Counted from the first letter of the stretch, positions 1 through 8,472 are shown. The stretch is DNA of 35,944 nucleotides from Candidatus Poribacteria bacterium (GCA_028820845.1 JAPPII010000125.1:1-35944), one strand, 5' to 3'. Numbers and translations: made by a program. Notes: generated by a model not told the origin, from the letters alone.

Positions 1-26
1 TTATTTCGCAGCTATATTGATCACTG

Positions 27-497
27 CTAACAAAATGTAAACACTACGTAGAGAATCTTTCGTCCAATTTGGAATCTAACGGGTTGTTCGCCTTTGATTT
101 TGTCACCGCGTTTGTCTTTGACGGGTTCAAACGTCAGTGACCGGTTCGACAGATTTTCTTCAATAGCGGTATCCAAAGCGAAACGGGGAATGATTGAGGT
201 AGGATAGACATCAACATAGGCAATATAGGTTGGCGCGTCAAGTTTTATCAACGTTTCCGTTTTGGGGCTGCCTATCACTTGACGTTGATATTGTCGGCTG
301 CGGCCGAGTCCTTTTTGGATAGTTCCTTCTGTTTTGAAAACACCTACCGTTTCCAAATCGCCATCTACCATCTCTGGATTTTCCTTGCAGGTGAGGTGCG
401 AAGTCGAAATTTCCACTATAGGTGGCTCTTGAAGCATGGCGCATCCGACTACACCGAACAGTAGAAGTAATGGCATGCTTAGTATCCATCTATTCAT
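27..497 (-). CDS. Small lipoprotein, apparently C-terminally truncated paralogue of the neighbouring gene
   Basis: A protein of 156 residues starting with a lipoprotein signal peptide; the lipobox-like sequence VVGC puts the acylated cysteine near residue 19, so it should be membrane anchored. An AGGAG ribosome site lies just upstream of the ATG. From about residue 30 it aligns by eye with the next gene: LTC.(E)NPE.VDG(D/N)LET, then I KL(D/N)APTY(I/V)AYV(D/E)VYP, then PVRF.I. It ends about 45 residues earlier than the paralogue, just after the shared ILY/VLY segment. Another frame stays open from there to a TAA at 1-3, so a frameshift is possible but not shown. Gap to the upstream gene is 18 bp, so the two are probably co-transcribed. 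No known family recognised. Confidence 0.7.
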   Translation of the reverse strand: MNRWILSMPLLLLFGVVGCAMLQEPPIVEISTSHLTCKENPEMVDGDLETVGVFKTEGTIQKGLGRSRQYQRQVIGSPKTETLIKLDAPTYIAYVDVYPTSIIPRFALDTAIEENLSNRSLTFEPVKDKRGDKIKGEQPVRFQIGRKILYVVFTFC

Positions 498-515
498 TGT
501 TTTGCTCCTTTCTGG

Positions 516-1115
516 TTATAGCGTCTCACGGACATAAAATTTGACTTCGCGAATTGATGCCCCTATGAGTGGAATTTCAACACTTGCGTTTGCACCACGG
601 ACAGAATTTTGTCTATCTTCAATGCCGTCTGCGCTCATGCGTAGATAAAGTACTTCTCGTTCGATGCGGAAACGTACCGGACTGAGTCCTTCTATGTCCT
701 TGTGTTGCTTGTCGGACACGCGTTCAAAGGCGACATCAAAGCGTGGTGGATCGTCGAGTGTTGTCATCATCGCGAAATTCGGGATCCGCCGCGATGCTGG
801 ATATACCTCTACATAGGCGACATAGGTGGGCGCATTGAGTTTGATAATTGCTTCTGTGCGACGTTGCCCTTCGACTTGCGTTATATAACGCCGTTGTGCA
901 TAGGCGAGTCGTCGACCCTCTCCCTCATGGAGATGGTACGCCTTGCGAACGAACCCCTTTACTGCAAATGTGCTTTCCGTCTCCAGATTACCGTCTACAA
1001 ATTCCGGATTCGTCTCACAGGTAAGATCTGACGCTATCATCTCGTTAATGGGCTGGTTCAGGGCAGCACACCCCGTAATGCCGATGAGCAAAACAAACAG
1101 ACCGTAGATTCGCAT
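516..1115 (-). CDS. Lipoprotein of unknown function
   Basis: A 199-residue protein with a short signal peptide and the lipobox ITGC (acylated Cys at about residue 16), so it is predicted to be a lipoprotein. The start is supported by AGGAG about 8 bases upstream. The mature part is mostly predicted beta-rich and shares several blocks with the downstream gene (27-497): LTCE.NPE.VDGNLET, IKLNAPTYVAYVEVYP and SPVRF.IE. The C-terminal 45 residues, ending in an I.EVKFYVRE strand-like segment, are present only here. The pair looks like a local duplication. I do not recognise the family; a role in the envelope is inferred only from the signal peptide. Confidence 0.75.
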   Translation of the reverse strand: MRIYGLFVLLIGITGCAALNQPINEMIASDLTCETNPEFVDGNLETESTFAVKGFVRKAYHLHEGEGRRLAYAQRRYITQVEGQRRTEAIIKLNAPTYVAYVEVYPASRRIPNFAMMTTLDDPPRFDVAFERVSDKQHKDIEGLSPVRFRIEREVLYLRMSADGIEDRQNSVRGANASVEIPLIGASIREVKFYVRETL

Positions 1116-1436
1116 TTTTTATCTCCTGTTGGCTATTGGCAGCCGGTTGTTGGAACGGTAATCGACGGGCAATAATGCACTTCGCATGAATCAGAATCAA
1201 CGGTATGAAGGTTCTCCGTGTGGCATTCCGAATCAACGGTATTCATGCCTTAAGGAAACCTGAACCGGGAGCGAGTACACCGCAGAATTGCCCTACTACA
1301 AATGAGCGGGTTCGTAGTAGTGCGATTTATCGCACGTTTGAAAATTACCGAATTAATAAATGAATCTTCATTCAGCCTACGCCCTAATATGCACAACCTA
1401 ACAGATTATGTTACAGAGATAGTAACTTGCGTTAGG
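1116..1436. other. Repeat-rich intergenic region
   Basis: About 320 bases without a credible gene. It holds a direct repeat of GAATCAACGGTAT (near 1194 and 1229), fragments of the GTAGTAG/CTACTAC repeat family, and a nested hairpin next to the end of the Ldh2 gene. The promoter of the lipoprotein pair should lie here, but I see no convincing -35/-10 pair. Confidence 0.55.
1285..1337. repeat. GTAGTAG/CTACTAC palindromic repeat family, copy 1
   Basis: It contains GAATTGCCCTACTACAAA (1285-1302), GTTCGTAGTAGTGCGAT (1310-1326) and TTATCGCACGT (1327-1337). All three words recur exactly at 5964-6076, but in a different order, as expected if this site is a junction of two adjoining elements. The first two words are imperfect reverse complements of each other. 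Confidence 0.7.
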
Positions 1437-1438
1437 TT
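1395..1438. other. Nested inverted repeat at the 3' end of the Ldh2 gene
   Basis: AACCTAAC (1395-1402) pairs with GTTAGGTT (1431-1438), and inside it GTTAC (1410-1414) pairs with GTAAC (1422-1426). The outer arm overlaps the stop codon of the leftward Ldh2 gene. There is no U tract, so it may protect the mRNA 3' end rather than act as a classic terminator. Confidence 0.45.
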
Positions 1439-2483
1439 AGAGATTGGGGGCTGCGACGTTGAAACGTTCAGCGGCTTCGACGAGGCGGTTCCATGTGGGT
1501 TCCTCGATTGGTATCCCTTCGCGCAGACGTTTCTCACGACTCCGTTCTTCAAATTCTCCGGGTACATAAATTTCATCAATACCGGGCAATCGCGCAGATG
1601 ACTTCACCCACTCTACGAGATACGCGATTTCTTGTTCGTAATCTGCAAGGTCGATGAAGTCCTCAATTTTGATTGCGAACATGACGATGCCACTTGCCCC
1701 ACGTGTTGGGTTTTCACGGCTACATCCTGCCCATGAGAGTCCACCGGCGATGGCATCTATCATCACACCGAGTCCAAACCCTTTGTGTCCGAACTGAAAG
1801 CCGCCGAGCGGCATAACGGCTGTGTCCTGTGGACGTTCACGAAACGCGTTTGGGTCGGTGAGCGGTTTACCTTCGGCATCTATCATCCATCCTTCCGGTA
1901 TGGATTCACCGCGTGCGGTCTGGACGAGCAATTTGCCACCTGCGACGACGCTGAGTGTCATATCGAGGAGGAGCGGTTCACCACCTTGACGTGGTACGGA
2001 GATTGCGATCGGGTTGGGTGGCAGTCTCCGAGAAGTCCCACCGTGCGGGTGCATGAAGCGTCCGCCACCGTTGAGTAAGACGATGCCAATCATCCCGGCA
2101 CGGGCGGCAATTGGAGGATATTCCCCCATCCGTCCTGCGTGTCCACATTGGTGTAGACCGACCGCGCCGATGGTGCAGGTTTGTGCTTTTTCGACAGCCA
2201 TTTCCATGGCTTTGCGTGCGGCGACCATACCGAGTGCGCGGTTAGCGTTGATGACAGTTGCTGCGCCGCTTTCTCTGACGATTTCCATTTTATCTGCGGC
2301 GGGACCATCTGCCATACCGCCGATGTAGTTGGGTGCGTTGATGACACCGTGTGAGTCGTGTCCGGCGAGGTTAGAATCGACGACGTGGTCGCTGACGATA
2401 CGCGCATCTTCCTCTGTGCCGCCAGCACCGCGATAGATATCGTATACAAATTTTCTCAGCACATCGTGGGTTACAACTGGCAT
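1437..2483 (-). CDS. Malate/L-lactate dehydrogenase family (Ldh2) oxidoreductase
   Basis: A 348-residue protein of normal length for the Ldh2 family, which uses NAD(P) to oxidise 2-hydroxy acids or reduce related keto acids and imino acids; it is structurally distinct from classical LDH. The family signature GHDSHG is at residues 41-46, and later LLDMTLSVVAGGKL and a GHKGFGLG segment match the conserved core. Start chosen at the ATG preceded by AGGAGG. Substrate cannot be told from sequence: malate, lactate, ureidoglycolate and sugar-derived 2-keto acids are all used by members. The next gene upstream is a PhyH dioxygenase 200 bp away, so co-transcription is possible but unproven. Confidence 0.9.
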   Translation of the reverse strand: MPVVTHDVLRKFVYDIYRGAGGTEEDARIVSDHVVDSNLAGHDSHGVINAPNYIGGMADGPAADKMEIVRESGAATVINANRALGMVAARKAMEMAVEKAQTCTIGAVGLHQCGHAGRMGEYPPIAARAGMIGIVLLNGGGRFMHPHGGTSRRLPPNPIAISVPRQGGEPLLLDMTLSVVAGGKLLVQTARGESIPEGWMIDAEGKPLTDPNAFRERPQDTAVMPLGGFQFGHKGFGLGVMIDAIAGGLSWAGCSRENPTRGASGIVMFAIKIEDFIDLADYEQEIAYLVEWVKSSARLPGIDEIYVPGEFEERSREKRLREGIPIEEPTWNRLVEAAERFNVAAPNL

Positions 2484-2683
2484 AAATGCCCTCCTTGAAT
2501 TTGAAACTGGTGAAACATTTGATGAAACCTGCCTATTGTTTCGTCAAGTAAAAGTTGATAGGACAAAGGTCGCGAGCATAAAGAAACACCCAAGCAAAAA
2601 CACTCGCTCCTACAAGAAGAAGGGACGTGTGAATCAACGTTTTCACGCCTCATTTCAAGTGTGACAAAGCACAATATTATCCG
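2484..2683. repeat. Intergenic repeat with a word shared with 5996-6016
   Basis: A 21-base word at 2581-2601 (AAGAAACACCC then AGCAAAAAC) recurs at 5996-6016 with one mismatch. It is flanked by GCGAGCA and CACTCGC, which can pair imperfectly (near 2571 and 2601). A GAATCAACG word like the one near 1194 is also present near 2632. No gene seen here. Confidence 0.45.
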
Positions 2684-3496
2684 TTATACTTCGCGGAACC
2701 CGGTATCCGTGCGGTGCCAATTCTGCCCGTGATCGGGATCTCGGAACGGTATATTTCTGCCTAAGAGTTGTTTTAGCATGTCGCTTTCGCCTGCCAATTG
2801 GGCATCGGTCAGTTGACGCGGCATATCTTCTTGCGGATAGATGATCGATCTGTTGTACATACCGAGCAGTCCGACGCGTGGTGTATCGGTTAGGTTTGGA
2901 CGCGATTGATGCCAGATTGCTCCGTTTGTGAACATGATAGAGCCTTTCGGTGCAGCAGCAACAGCCACCTCAAGCCCCTCTGCCTCTCCTAATTCGGGAC
3001 GACGGAGCGTTTTGTGTGAACCTGGAATACATGCCGTTGCGCCGTTTTCTACCGTGAAATCGTCTAACATCCAAACGGTTTGTCCTGTGAGTGAACCTGA
3101 TGGGAACGGGGCTTGCATTGCCCAATATGGGTAGTCGATATGCCAACCGCCTGCGGGTGCGCCGGGTCCGACAATGTTCGCCGTAAACGTGGAGGCGATA
3201 ACATCTTCACCGAGCATTCGTTTCCATACTGCGACGACGGTCGGGTGCTGGATGAGCCGACGGAAGATAGGTGCTTTCCCGACGATTGCCCAGACGCGTC
3301 GGATTTTACCCTCTCCGTAGCTGTGGTCGTGTCCGTTTGCGATGTCTTCTTCGACCAATTTCCAGACTGTCTCGCGCGCTTCGTCTGCCTCTTCAGGAGT
3401 AATCACATTTTTAATGATATAGAATCCATCTTCGCGTAGGTCGTGCTCGACGCGATCAAGTATTTCTGAATCTAACGCTGATCTGATTTTTAGCAT
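2684..3496 (-). CDS. Phytanoyl-CoA dioxygenase (PhyH) family protein
   Basis: A 270-residue Fe(II)/2-oxoglutarate dioxygenase of the PhyH family. The iron facial triad is visible: HxD at H119 and D121 (GGWHIDYPYW) and the distal histidine H196 (AIWHQSRPN), followed by R207, the usual 2-oxoglutarate-binding arginine. N-terminal DGFYIIKNVITPEEADE is typical of the family. Such enzymes hydroxylate lipids or small metabolites; the substrate is unknown. Start ATG is preceded by GAGG. The epimerase gene ends 15 bp upstream on the same strand, so the two very likely form one transcription unit. Confidence 0.9.
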   Translation of the reverse strand: MLKIRSALDSEILDRVEHDLREDGFYIIKNVITPEEADEARETVWKLVEEDIANGHDHSYGEGKIRRVWAIVGKAPIFRRLIQHPTVVAVWKRMLGEDVIASTFTANIVGPGAPAGGWHIDYPYWAMQAPFPSGSLTGQTVWMLDDFTVENGATACIPGSHKTLRRPELGEAEGLEVAVAAAPKGSIMFTNGAIWHQSRPNLTDTPRVGLLGMYNRSIIYPQEDMPRQLTDAQLAGESDMLKQLLGRNIPFRDPDHGQNWHRTDTGFREV

Positions 3497-3511
3497 ATCT
3501 CTACCTCTGGA

Positions 3512-4504
3512 CTACCGGATACGGGGTAGCTTGCGGACTACCGCAATAATCTGATCTTCCAAATCGTCGGCATCGCTGTCTGGTACCCGATTGTGTTTAT
3601 CCATCCATGCGATGTTTTCTGCGACACTCTCTGTAACCGGAATTTGCGGACTGAATTCAGGTAATACTGCTGTGAGTTTCTCGTGGCTGAAGATTTGGGT
3701 ATGTCCAAAGTTGCCGCGTAACCCGCTGAACCGTTCGGGTGCCATTGCGATGAGGGTCTCTTGTGAGACGTGCACGATCTCTATGTCAACGCCGAGTGCT
3801 TCTGCGGCTGCACGATGCCATTCGTCCCATGTGCGTGCTTGTGGGTGGACGATGTTGTATATTTCGCCGAACGTTTCGGATCTCCCCAATATATCTGTAA
3901 ACGCAAAACCTGCGTCTTTAGATGACAGGAACTGAAAATAGTTGAGTCCATCACCTGCAGAGAGGATCGGTTTGCCTTTGCGTAATCTATCAATCCAGCT
4001 GCCGTCTCCACCGACTTGCCGATGGAGGGGTATACCGGGTCCGTGTGTATAGGAGGGTTTGAAGATGGTTACGGGAAATCCATCGCGTGCGTGTGCTTCT
4101 AAGAGTAGGTTATCCGCTTCGATTTTGCCAAGTCCATAGCCTGATGTGCCTTGTAGCGGTGCGGTCTCTGGGAGGTTGATCCCGCTGAATGGGGGTCCGT
4201 AGGTCATCACTGTTGAGCAGTGGACGAAGTGTCCGACGCGGCCTTGGCATGCGCGCAATGCGGAGGCGGCATCGTCTGCGTTGAAACTAATCATATCTAT
4301 GACGGCATCCCAGTTTTCGGCACCAACTTTCGTCTCAAAATCTTCGCGATCTTTTCGGTCGCCGTGGATGACGCGGACCTCTGGGGGTGATGGATCGACG
4401 TGTTGTCCGCGGTTGAACAGGACGATTTCATGGTTTCGGTTTTGTAAAGCGGCGACGATGCCACGGCTGATGTTGCCTGTGCCGCCGATGACTAAGACCT
4501 TCAT
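3512..4504 (-). CDS. NAD-dependent epimerase/dehydratase (extended SDR)
   Basis: A 330-residue protein with an N-terminal Rossmann fold: GGTGNISRG (residues 7-15) binds NAD(P), and an acidic HGDRKDRE stretch follows. The catalytic YxxxK is Y123-K127 (YGLGK), with a serine/threonine segment (HCSTVMTYG) before it. This pattern fits extended SDRs acting on nucleotide sugars or related sugar and lactone substrates. Start ATG has AGGAA upstream. It is the first gene of a probable pair with the PhyH enzyme at 2684-3496, which suggests a shared oxidative pathway for a sugar-like or natural-product substrate; that is inference. Confidence 0.85.
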   Translation of the reverse strand: MKVLVIGGTGNISRGIVAALQNRNHEIVLFNRGQHVDPSPPEVRVIHGDRKDREDFETKVGAENWDAVIDMISFNADDAASALRACQGRVGHFVHCSTVMTYGPPFSGINLPETAPLQGTSGYGLGKIEADNLLLEAHARDGFPVTIFKPSYTHGPGIPLHRQVGGDGSWIDRLRKGKPILSAGDGLNYFQFLSSKDAGFAFTDILGRSETFGEIYNIVHPQARTWDEWHRAAAEALGVDIEIVHVSQETLIAMAPERFSGLRGNFGHTQIFSHEKLTAVLPEFSPQIPVTESVAENIAWMDKHNRVPDSDADDLEDQIIAVVRKLPRIR

Positions 4505-4586
4505 GGGTTATTCCTTTCTCTATTAATGCGATTTCTGGTGCCATTGATTTGTGATGTTCTAAGCATTGATTCCGCTCTGATTATTG

Positions 4587-4904
4587 CTATTCAGAATTAC
4601 TGCTGTCCTGCACGACAACCTTCTTGCGTTTCCTCCGTGTGAGAGAGATGCCCCCGAAACCGCTGATGATGGCGATGTAGAATCCGAAATCATACCACCA
4701 TCCGGTATTGTTTGGTTCGTAGAGACGGATGTCGGGGTTAAACAGTTGCCAAATCAAGGAAATTGGCGCGATCCATCCGTGCCAGATGCCCCAAAAGAAT
4801 CCGGCGGGTTTTTCTGTAGTATGCTTCCCATCGCCGGGGACGCACCCCGCAACGGTGATGAGTGTTATCAGTAGGAGTATGCAGATCAATTTTTGGACGT
4901 TCAT
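4587..4904 (-). CDS. Small lipoprotein with a hydrophobic C-terminal half
   Basis: A 105-residue protein when started at the ATG at 4904. An upstream in-frame start would add 16 residues, but only the 4904 start puts a clean signal peptide first (KLICILLLITLITVAGC) with lipobox VAGC, and GGGA lies about 9 bases before it. After a short linker comes GFFWGIWHGWIAPISLIWQLF, then a second hydrophobic span (WWYDFGFYIAIISGFGG) and a basic tail RRKRKK. Similar small WHG-containing membrane proteins are widespread and uncharacterised. It sits just downstream of the methyltransferase gene, 31 bp away, on the same strand. Confidence 0.7.
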   Translation of the reverse strand: MNVQKLICILLLITLITVAGCVPGDGKHTTEKPAGFFWGIWHGWIAPISLIWQLFNPDIRLYEPNNTGWWYDFGFYIAIISGFGGISLTRRKRKKVVVQDSSNSE

Positions 4905-4935
4905 TTTTCTATTCCCGGTTTGTTTCAAGTTGTAG

Positions 4936-5910
4936 CTACTGTGTGTCAACAATTGCTCGCGTCAATGCCCAATCTAACCGTCGTCGGTACTGTCCATCAC
5001 GGCGTAAGCCTTTGAATGCTGTTAGAAAAACATCGTGGGTTTTCTTACGAATTGTTGTCAAGCGAGCGTTAAGTGTATCTATGTCTACGTGCCACGGCAC
5101 GCCAATTTTTGTGATGGAACGGCAGTGAACACGGATAGGATAATCTTTCAATTCTTCTGGTAGACAGAAACGGATGGAGGCGGAGACGGTATTGTCTATC
5201 GCGATGAGTCCGAGATTTCCGTTCGGGTCGTTGAATACGATACTTCGGTTGCGGGAAGGTTGTGGTAGGTGTGTCTTTAGTTCAGCAAGCCTGCCGAGAA
5301 ACTGATTGTTGCGCCAGATGCTAACATCTGATGTTGTTTCTGGTGTAAAGAGTGCCAGACCGACAGGATGCTCCGTGTCCTCGAACATATAGGAGGTGTC
5401 TCTTGTTTTATTTTTTTCTTTGATTTTGCCTTGCATGTGGGGGACTAAGGAGATGAAGTCGCGTAGCCGTTGCAGGAACAATCCGCTCCGGATGAACGCT
5501 TCTGGGATGATTGCTGCGACCCACTCACAGTGCGTCAAACACTGCTCAAGTGCGTATTTGTAGAGATCGTCATGACGAGTTGCTTCTGGGAAGGGTAATC
5601 CGCGGCGGGTTGCAGAATTGCGTGCTAACCATGGGGGATTGGTGATGCAAACAGTGAAGCCTTTGGGAAAGTTTGCGAGTGTATCCTGTTGTTCAACCCC
5701 TTTTGCCCCGGGTTCTATATCAAAAAATGCCCAATCTCGGCATCGTAGGTGTGCTGCGTCAATGAGTTGTGGGATGTCTTTAGCACCCGCAAAGGGTTCT
5801 AAGGCTATCTGTTGTTTTAGGTTAAGTGCTTTCGCCCACGTTTGGAACGGTTTTAGTTGAAAAGGGTTCCCGCGGGTGTAGTAGCGACCACTGGCTCGTT
5901 TTTTATCCAT
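4936..5910 (-). CDS. N6-adenine DNA methyltransferase, apparently orphan
   Basis: A 324-residue protein from the ATG at 5910. It carries the gamma-class amino-methyltransferase motifs: ALEPFAGAKD (motif I, residues 36-45, SAM binding), FFDIEP (motif II, 62-67) and NPPW (motif IV, 91-94), the catalytic tetrad of N6-adenine enzymes. The N-terminal RYYTRGNPF is common in restriction-associated methyltransferases. The frame stays open upstream to 6021, but that part lies inside a dispersed repeat (5964-6076), so I reject the longer start. No restriction enzyme or specificity gene is adjacent, so it may be a solitary methyltransferase or a domesticated one. Target sequence cannot be inferred. Confidence 0.8.
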   Translation of the reverse strand: MDKKRASGRYYTRGNPFQLKPFQTWAKALNLKQQIALEPFAGAKDIPQLIDAAHLRCRDWAFFDIEPGAKGVEQQDTLANFPKGFTVCITNPPWLARNSATRRGLPFPEATRHDDLYKYALEQCLTHCEWVAAIIPEAFIRSGLFLQRLRDFISLVPHMQGKIKEKNKTRDTSYMFEDTEHPVGLALFTPETTSDVSIWRNNQFLGRLAELKTHLPQPSRNRSIVFNDPNGNLGLIAIDNTVSASIRFCLPEELKDYPIRVHCRSITKIGVPWHVDIDTLNARLTTIRKKTHDVFLTAFKGLRRDGQYRRRLDWALTRAIVDTQ

Positions 5911-5963
5911 TTTCTTAGTGTTTTCAATAGATAGTGCTTCGTTAAGTTTGAATTTAAGGGTTA

Positions 5964-6076
5964 GTTCGTAGTAGTGCGATTTTGCGGCGTACTTGAAGAA
6001 ACACCCCAGCAAAAACCCCAAATGCGATGTGCATTATCGCACGTCCCGAACGGGCAATGAATTGCCCTACTACAAA
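5964..6076. repeat. GTAGTAG/CTACTAC palindromic repeat element, copy 2 (about 113 bp)
   Basis: It begins with GTTCGTAGTAGTGCGAT (5964-5980) and ends with GAATTGCCCTACTACAAA (6059-6076), which are imperfect inverted repeats, giving a MITE-like or REP-like layout. Inside are hairpin GCGAT/ATCGC (6024-6028 and 6036-6040) and hairpin GGGCAA/TTGCCC (about 6052-6067). Words are shared with 1285-1337 and with 2581-2601. The element runs into the 5' side of the methyltransferase frame, where it encodes a spurious extension. Confidence 0.75.
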
Positions 6077-6240
6077 CGGAGTTGCCCAATTTGGAATTGG
6101 ATGGAACAGTAAGTAGGTCTCTGTAGGCATGTCTGTTCTTTGGTCCCAAGGGGATGGATAAGTTGTTTATTAACGCGTTATTTGGATTAATATAAACTTA
6201 TTCGTTCTAAATGTCAAGTGGAATTTTCGTCATTTCGTCA

Positions 6241-6269
6241 TTGACACCGATATCCGAATTTGGTATTAT
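6241..6269 (+). promoter_or_regulatory. Sigma-70 type promoter for the PhyH-transporter unit
   Basis: TTGACA (6241-6246), a 17-base spacer and TATTAT (6264-6269). It lies 48 bases upstream of the PhyH start codon in an AT-rich stretch. Confidence 0.65.
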
Positions 6270-6317
6270 ACCCGTAATACAAACTTCTAACCTACTTGGG
6301 GAAAAGAGGATGCGCCG

Positions 6318-7145
6318 ATGCCAATTACAGACGCAATGCCGGAACTCAATCGAACACTACGGTTTTTTCCGGTCGAAAATGAAAATCCATCGACTTTAAT
6401 ATCTGCCCAAATCGAACACTTTAATGAAAAAGGATTTATTTCGCCGTTAGATGTCTTTTCTGAAGCGGAGATGGCGGCGCACCGCGCCTATTTCGATCAA
6501 CTCATGGAGAAGGCGTTGGCGGCGGGAATGAATAGTTATTCCATTAACGGATGGCATACCAGTTGCCCGGGTATCCACGATCTCGTTACAGACGGTAGGA
6601 TTTTGGATTATGTGCAGGATCTGCTCGGTGAAACTCTCATCTGTTGGGGGACACATTACTTCTGCAAGATGCCGGGTGATGTTAAGCAGGTGAGTTGGCA
6701 TCAAGATGCTTCGTATTGGCCCCTGTCTCCAAGCAAAACTGTCACGGTATGGCTTGCTATTGACGATGCCGCTGTCGAAAATGGTGCAATGACCGTTATT
6801 CCGAAATCGCATCTGCACGGGCAGATTGCTTTTGAACGTAGCACGGCCGAAGAAAAGAATGTTCTCGGTCAGACAGTTCATAGTGCCTCTCAGTACGGAG
6901 ACGCGCCTTTTCCGTTTGAGATGAGAGCCGGACAGATGTCGTTGCATTCGGACCTGCTGTTGCACGGTTCTGAACCGAACACTTCAGACCGACGGCGTTG
7001 TGGATTGACGATGCGGTTCGTACCGCCTGAGGTCCACGCTGCAAACGATTGGAACCAACGCGCGATTGTTGCGAGAGGCAGCGATCCGAGTGGGCATTGG
7101 GTGCATAATCCTCGTCCAACCGAAGATAGAATTCCAGAACGATAG
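6318..7145 (+). CDS. Phytanoyl-CoA dioxygenase (PhyH) family protein
   Basis: A 275-residue Fe(II)/2-oxoglutarate dioxygenase. Iron ligands are H128 and D130 in SWHQDASYWP, and H216 in LLLHGSEPN; the following RRRCGL supplies the 2-oxoglutarate arginine (about R226-R227). VENGAMTVIPKSH is the usual PhyH core strand. The H-Q-D version and the SPSKTVTVWLAIDDA segment differ from the PhyH protein at 2684-3496, so the two are not recent copies. Start ATG follows AGAGG by about 8 bases. A transporter gene starts 27 bases after its stop on the same strand, so the enzyme's substrate may be imported or its product exported by that protein; this link is inferred. Confidence 0.9.
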   Translation: MPITDAMPELNRTLRFFPVENENPSTLISAQIEHFNEKGFISPLDVFSEAEMAAHRAYFDQLMEKALAAGMNSYSINGWHTSCPGIHDLVTDGRILDYVQDLLGETLICWGTHYFCKMPGDVKQVSWHQDASYWPLSPSKTVTVWLAIDDAAVENGAMTVIPKSHLHGQIAFERSTAEEKNVLGQTVHSASQYGDAPFPFEMRAGQMSLHSDLLLHGSEPNTSDRRRCGLTMRFVPPEVHAANDWNQRAIVARGSDPSGHWVHNPRPTEDRIPER

Positions 7146-7172
7146 GAAGATTTTTGAAGGTCAATCCAAATT

Positions 7173-8417
7173 ATGTTTCCACGACGACTTATTTTTGCTG
7201 CTATTTCAATTAGTGCGGCTGCAAGTTTTGTCCTATTCGGCTATGAGTTTATCCGTTCCGTGTCCTCCTCTCTGTTCATTGATGCGTACGGTGCAGAGAA
7301 CCTACCGCGTGGGATGATAGCCGTTCCACCGAGTATGATCGTAATGTTGTACTGCTACGGTCGTCTGCTTTCGTGGCAGGGGGCGACGCGTGCATTGGCG
7401 ATAACTTCCGTTTTTTCTGGTATTTTAATCCTTGGCTGCTACGCTGCACTCGCCCGCGGCGTGCATTTCGCCGCGGTGATCATTTATGTGTTTCGTGAAG
7501 CGTATATCGTGATCGTCATTGAGCAGTTCTGGTCGTTTGTAAACAGTGTACTGACGACTGAACAGGCGAAGCGAATTAACGGTCCCTTTTGCGCTGTTGC
7601 GTCTATGGGTTCGTTTCTGGGTGGCAGAACTGTAAGTATGTTGGCGACCGAGTTAGGCTCTGAACCGTTATTGCTGTTCACAGCGGCATCCCTTGTTCCG
7701 ACGGCGGTTTTCGGTGTCCTTGCTTACAAGTTTGGCGGTGAGCCTAAACCGAGTGAAGAAGAGGCGGGTGGCAGGTTGGGGCACATCGGTGTAAAAGTGC
7801 TTTTTCGTTCTCGGTATTTGATTTTTATCGGCGCGTTGATTCTAAGCACGCAGGTGGTCTCTACTGTACTGGATCTCCGTTTCAACGGATTAGCGGAGTC
7901 GGAAATACCGGATAAAGATATGCGGACGGCGTTTTTCGGTGGGGTCTATGGCAACCTCGGATTGGCGGCGGGTATTTTGCAACTATTGGTTGTGCCGCTC
8001 GCACTGAGATTTGTCGCGCTACGTTATATTCATCTCGGTATCCCGATAGTCCACTTCGTCAGCAGCTACATTCTGACGGTATCCCCTTCACTTCGGAATG
8101 GCACCGCGGCGTATACCATTTTTAAAGCCTTGGATTATTCGATTTTTCGGGCAGCGAAAGAGTTATTCTATATGCCGCTCTCTTATGACTCGCGATATCG
8201 CGCCAAACAGGTTATTGATTCGTTTGGATACCGATTCTCGAAGGGTGGGAGTGCGGGTGTGATTGAACTTGTCCGATTGGGTGTGGGAACGGTTGCGGGT
8301 ATTGCATTCTCAATTACGGCTATGGTGGCGGCGATGGTGTGGGGACCGATTGCTTTTAGTTTGACCCGGATGTATCAGCGGTTGGTAGGAGAAACCGGAA
8401 CAGAGAATCAGAATTAG
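7173..8417 (+). CDS. Multi-spanning transporter of the ATP:ADP antiporter (Npt1/Npt2)/MFS type
   Basis: A 414-residue integral membrane protein with about ten to twelve hydrophobic segments across its length. The stretch QFWSFVNSVLTTEQAKRINGP followed by GSFLGG resembles the conserved loop of the ATP/ADP-carrier family (FW.F.N...T.EQ.KR....GS.G), seen in free-living bacteria as well as in energy parasites. A charged cytoplasmic loop (KFGGEPKPSEEEAGG) divides two halves, as in MFS proteins. AAGG lies about 14 bases before the ATG, and the upstream PhyH gene is 27 bases away, so they are likely one operon. Nucleotide transport is not implied; free-living members of this family have unknown substrates. 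Confidence 0.7.
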   Translation: MFPRRLIFAAISISAAASFVLFGYEFIRSVSSSLFIDAYGAENLPRGMIAVPPSMIVMLYCYGRLLSWQGATRALAITSVFSGILILGCYAALARGVHFAAVIIYVFREAYIVIVIEQFWSFVNSVLTTEQAKRINGPFCAVASMGSFLGGRTVSMLATELGSEPLLLFTAASLVPTAVFGVLAYKFGGEPKPSEEEAGGRLGHIGVKVLFRSRYLIFIGALILSTQVVSTVLDLRFNGLAESEIPDKDMRTAFFGGVYGNLGLAAGILQLLVVPLALRFVALRYIHLGIPIVHFVSSYILTVSPSLRNGTAAYTIFKALDYSIFRAAKELFYMPLSYDSRYRAKQVIDSFGYRFSKGGSAGVIELVRLGVGTVAGIAFSITAMVAAMVWGPIAFSLTRMYQRLVGETGTENQN

Positions 8418-8472
8418 TACCTCTTCTACAGATGGCTGTCAGTGGATGATAGAAGTTTGGGCGGGAAGGTCC

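Larger units (their letters stand above)
5911..6317. other. Repeat and promoter region between divergent genes
   Basis: About 400 bases between the leftward methyltransferase and the rightward PhyH gene. The left part is a dispersed repeat (5964-6076); the right part is AT-rich and holds a near-consensus promoter (6241-6269). I see no gene in it. Confidence 0.6.

Noticed and set aside
5911-6021. N-terminal extension of the methyltransferase
   Set aside because: The added 37 residues are translated from a dispersed repeat.
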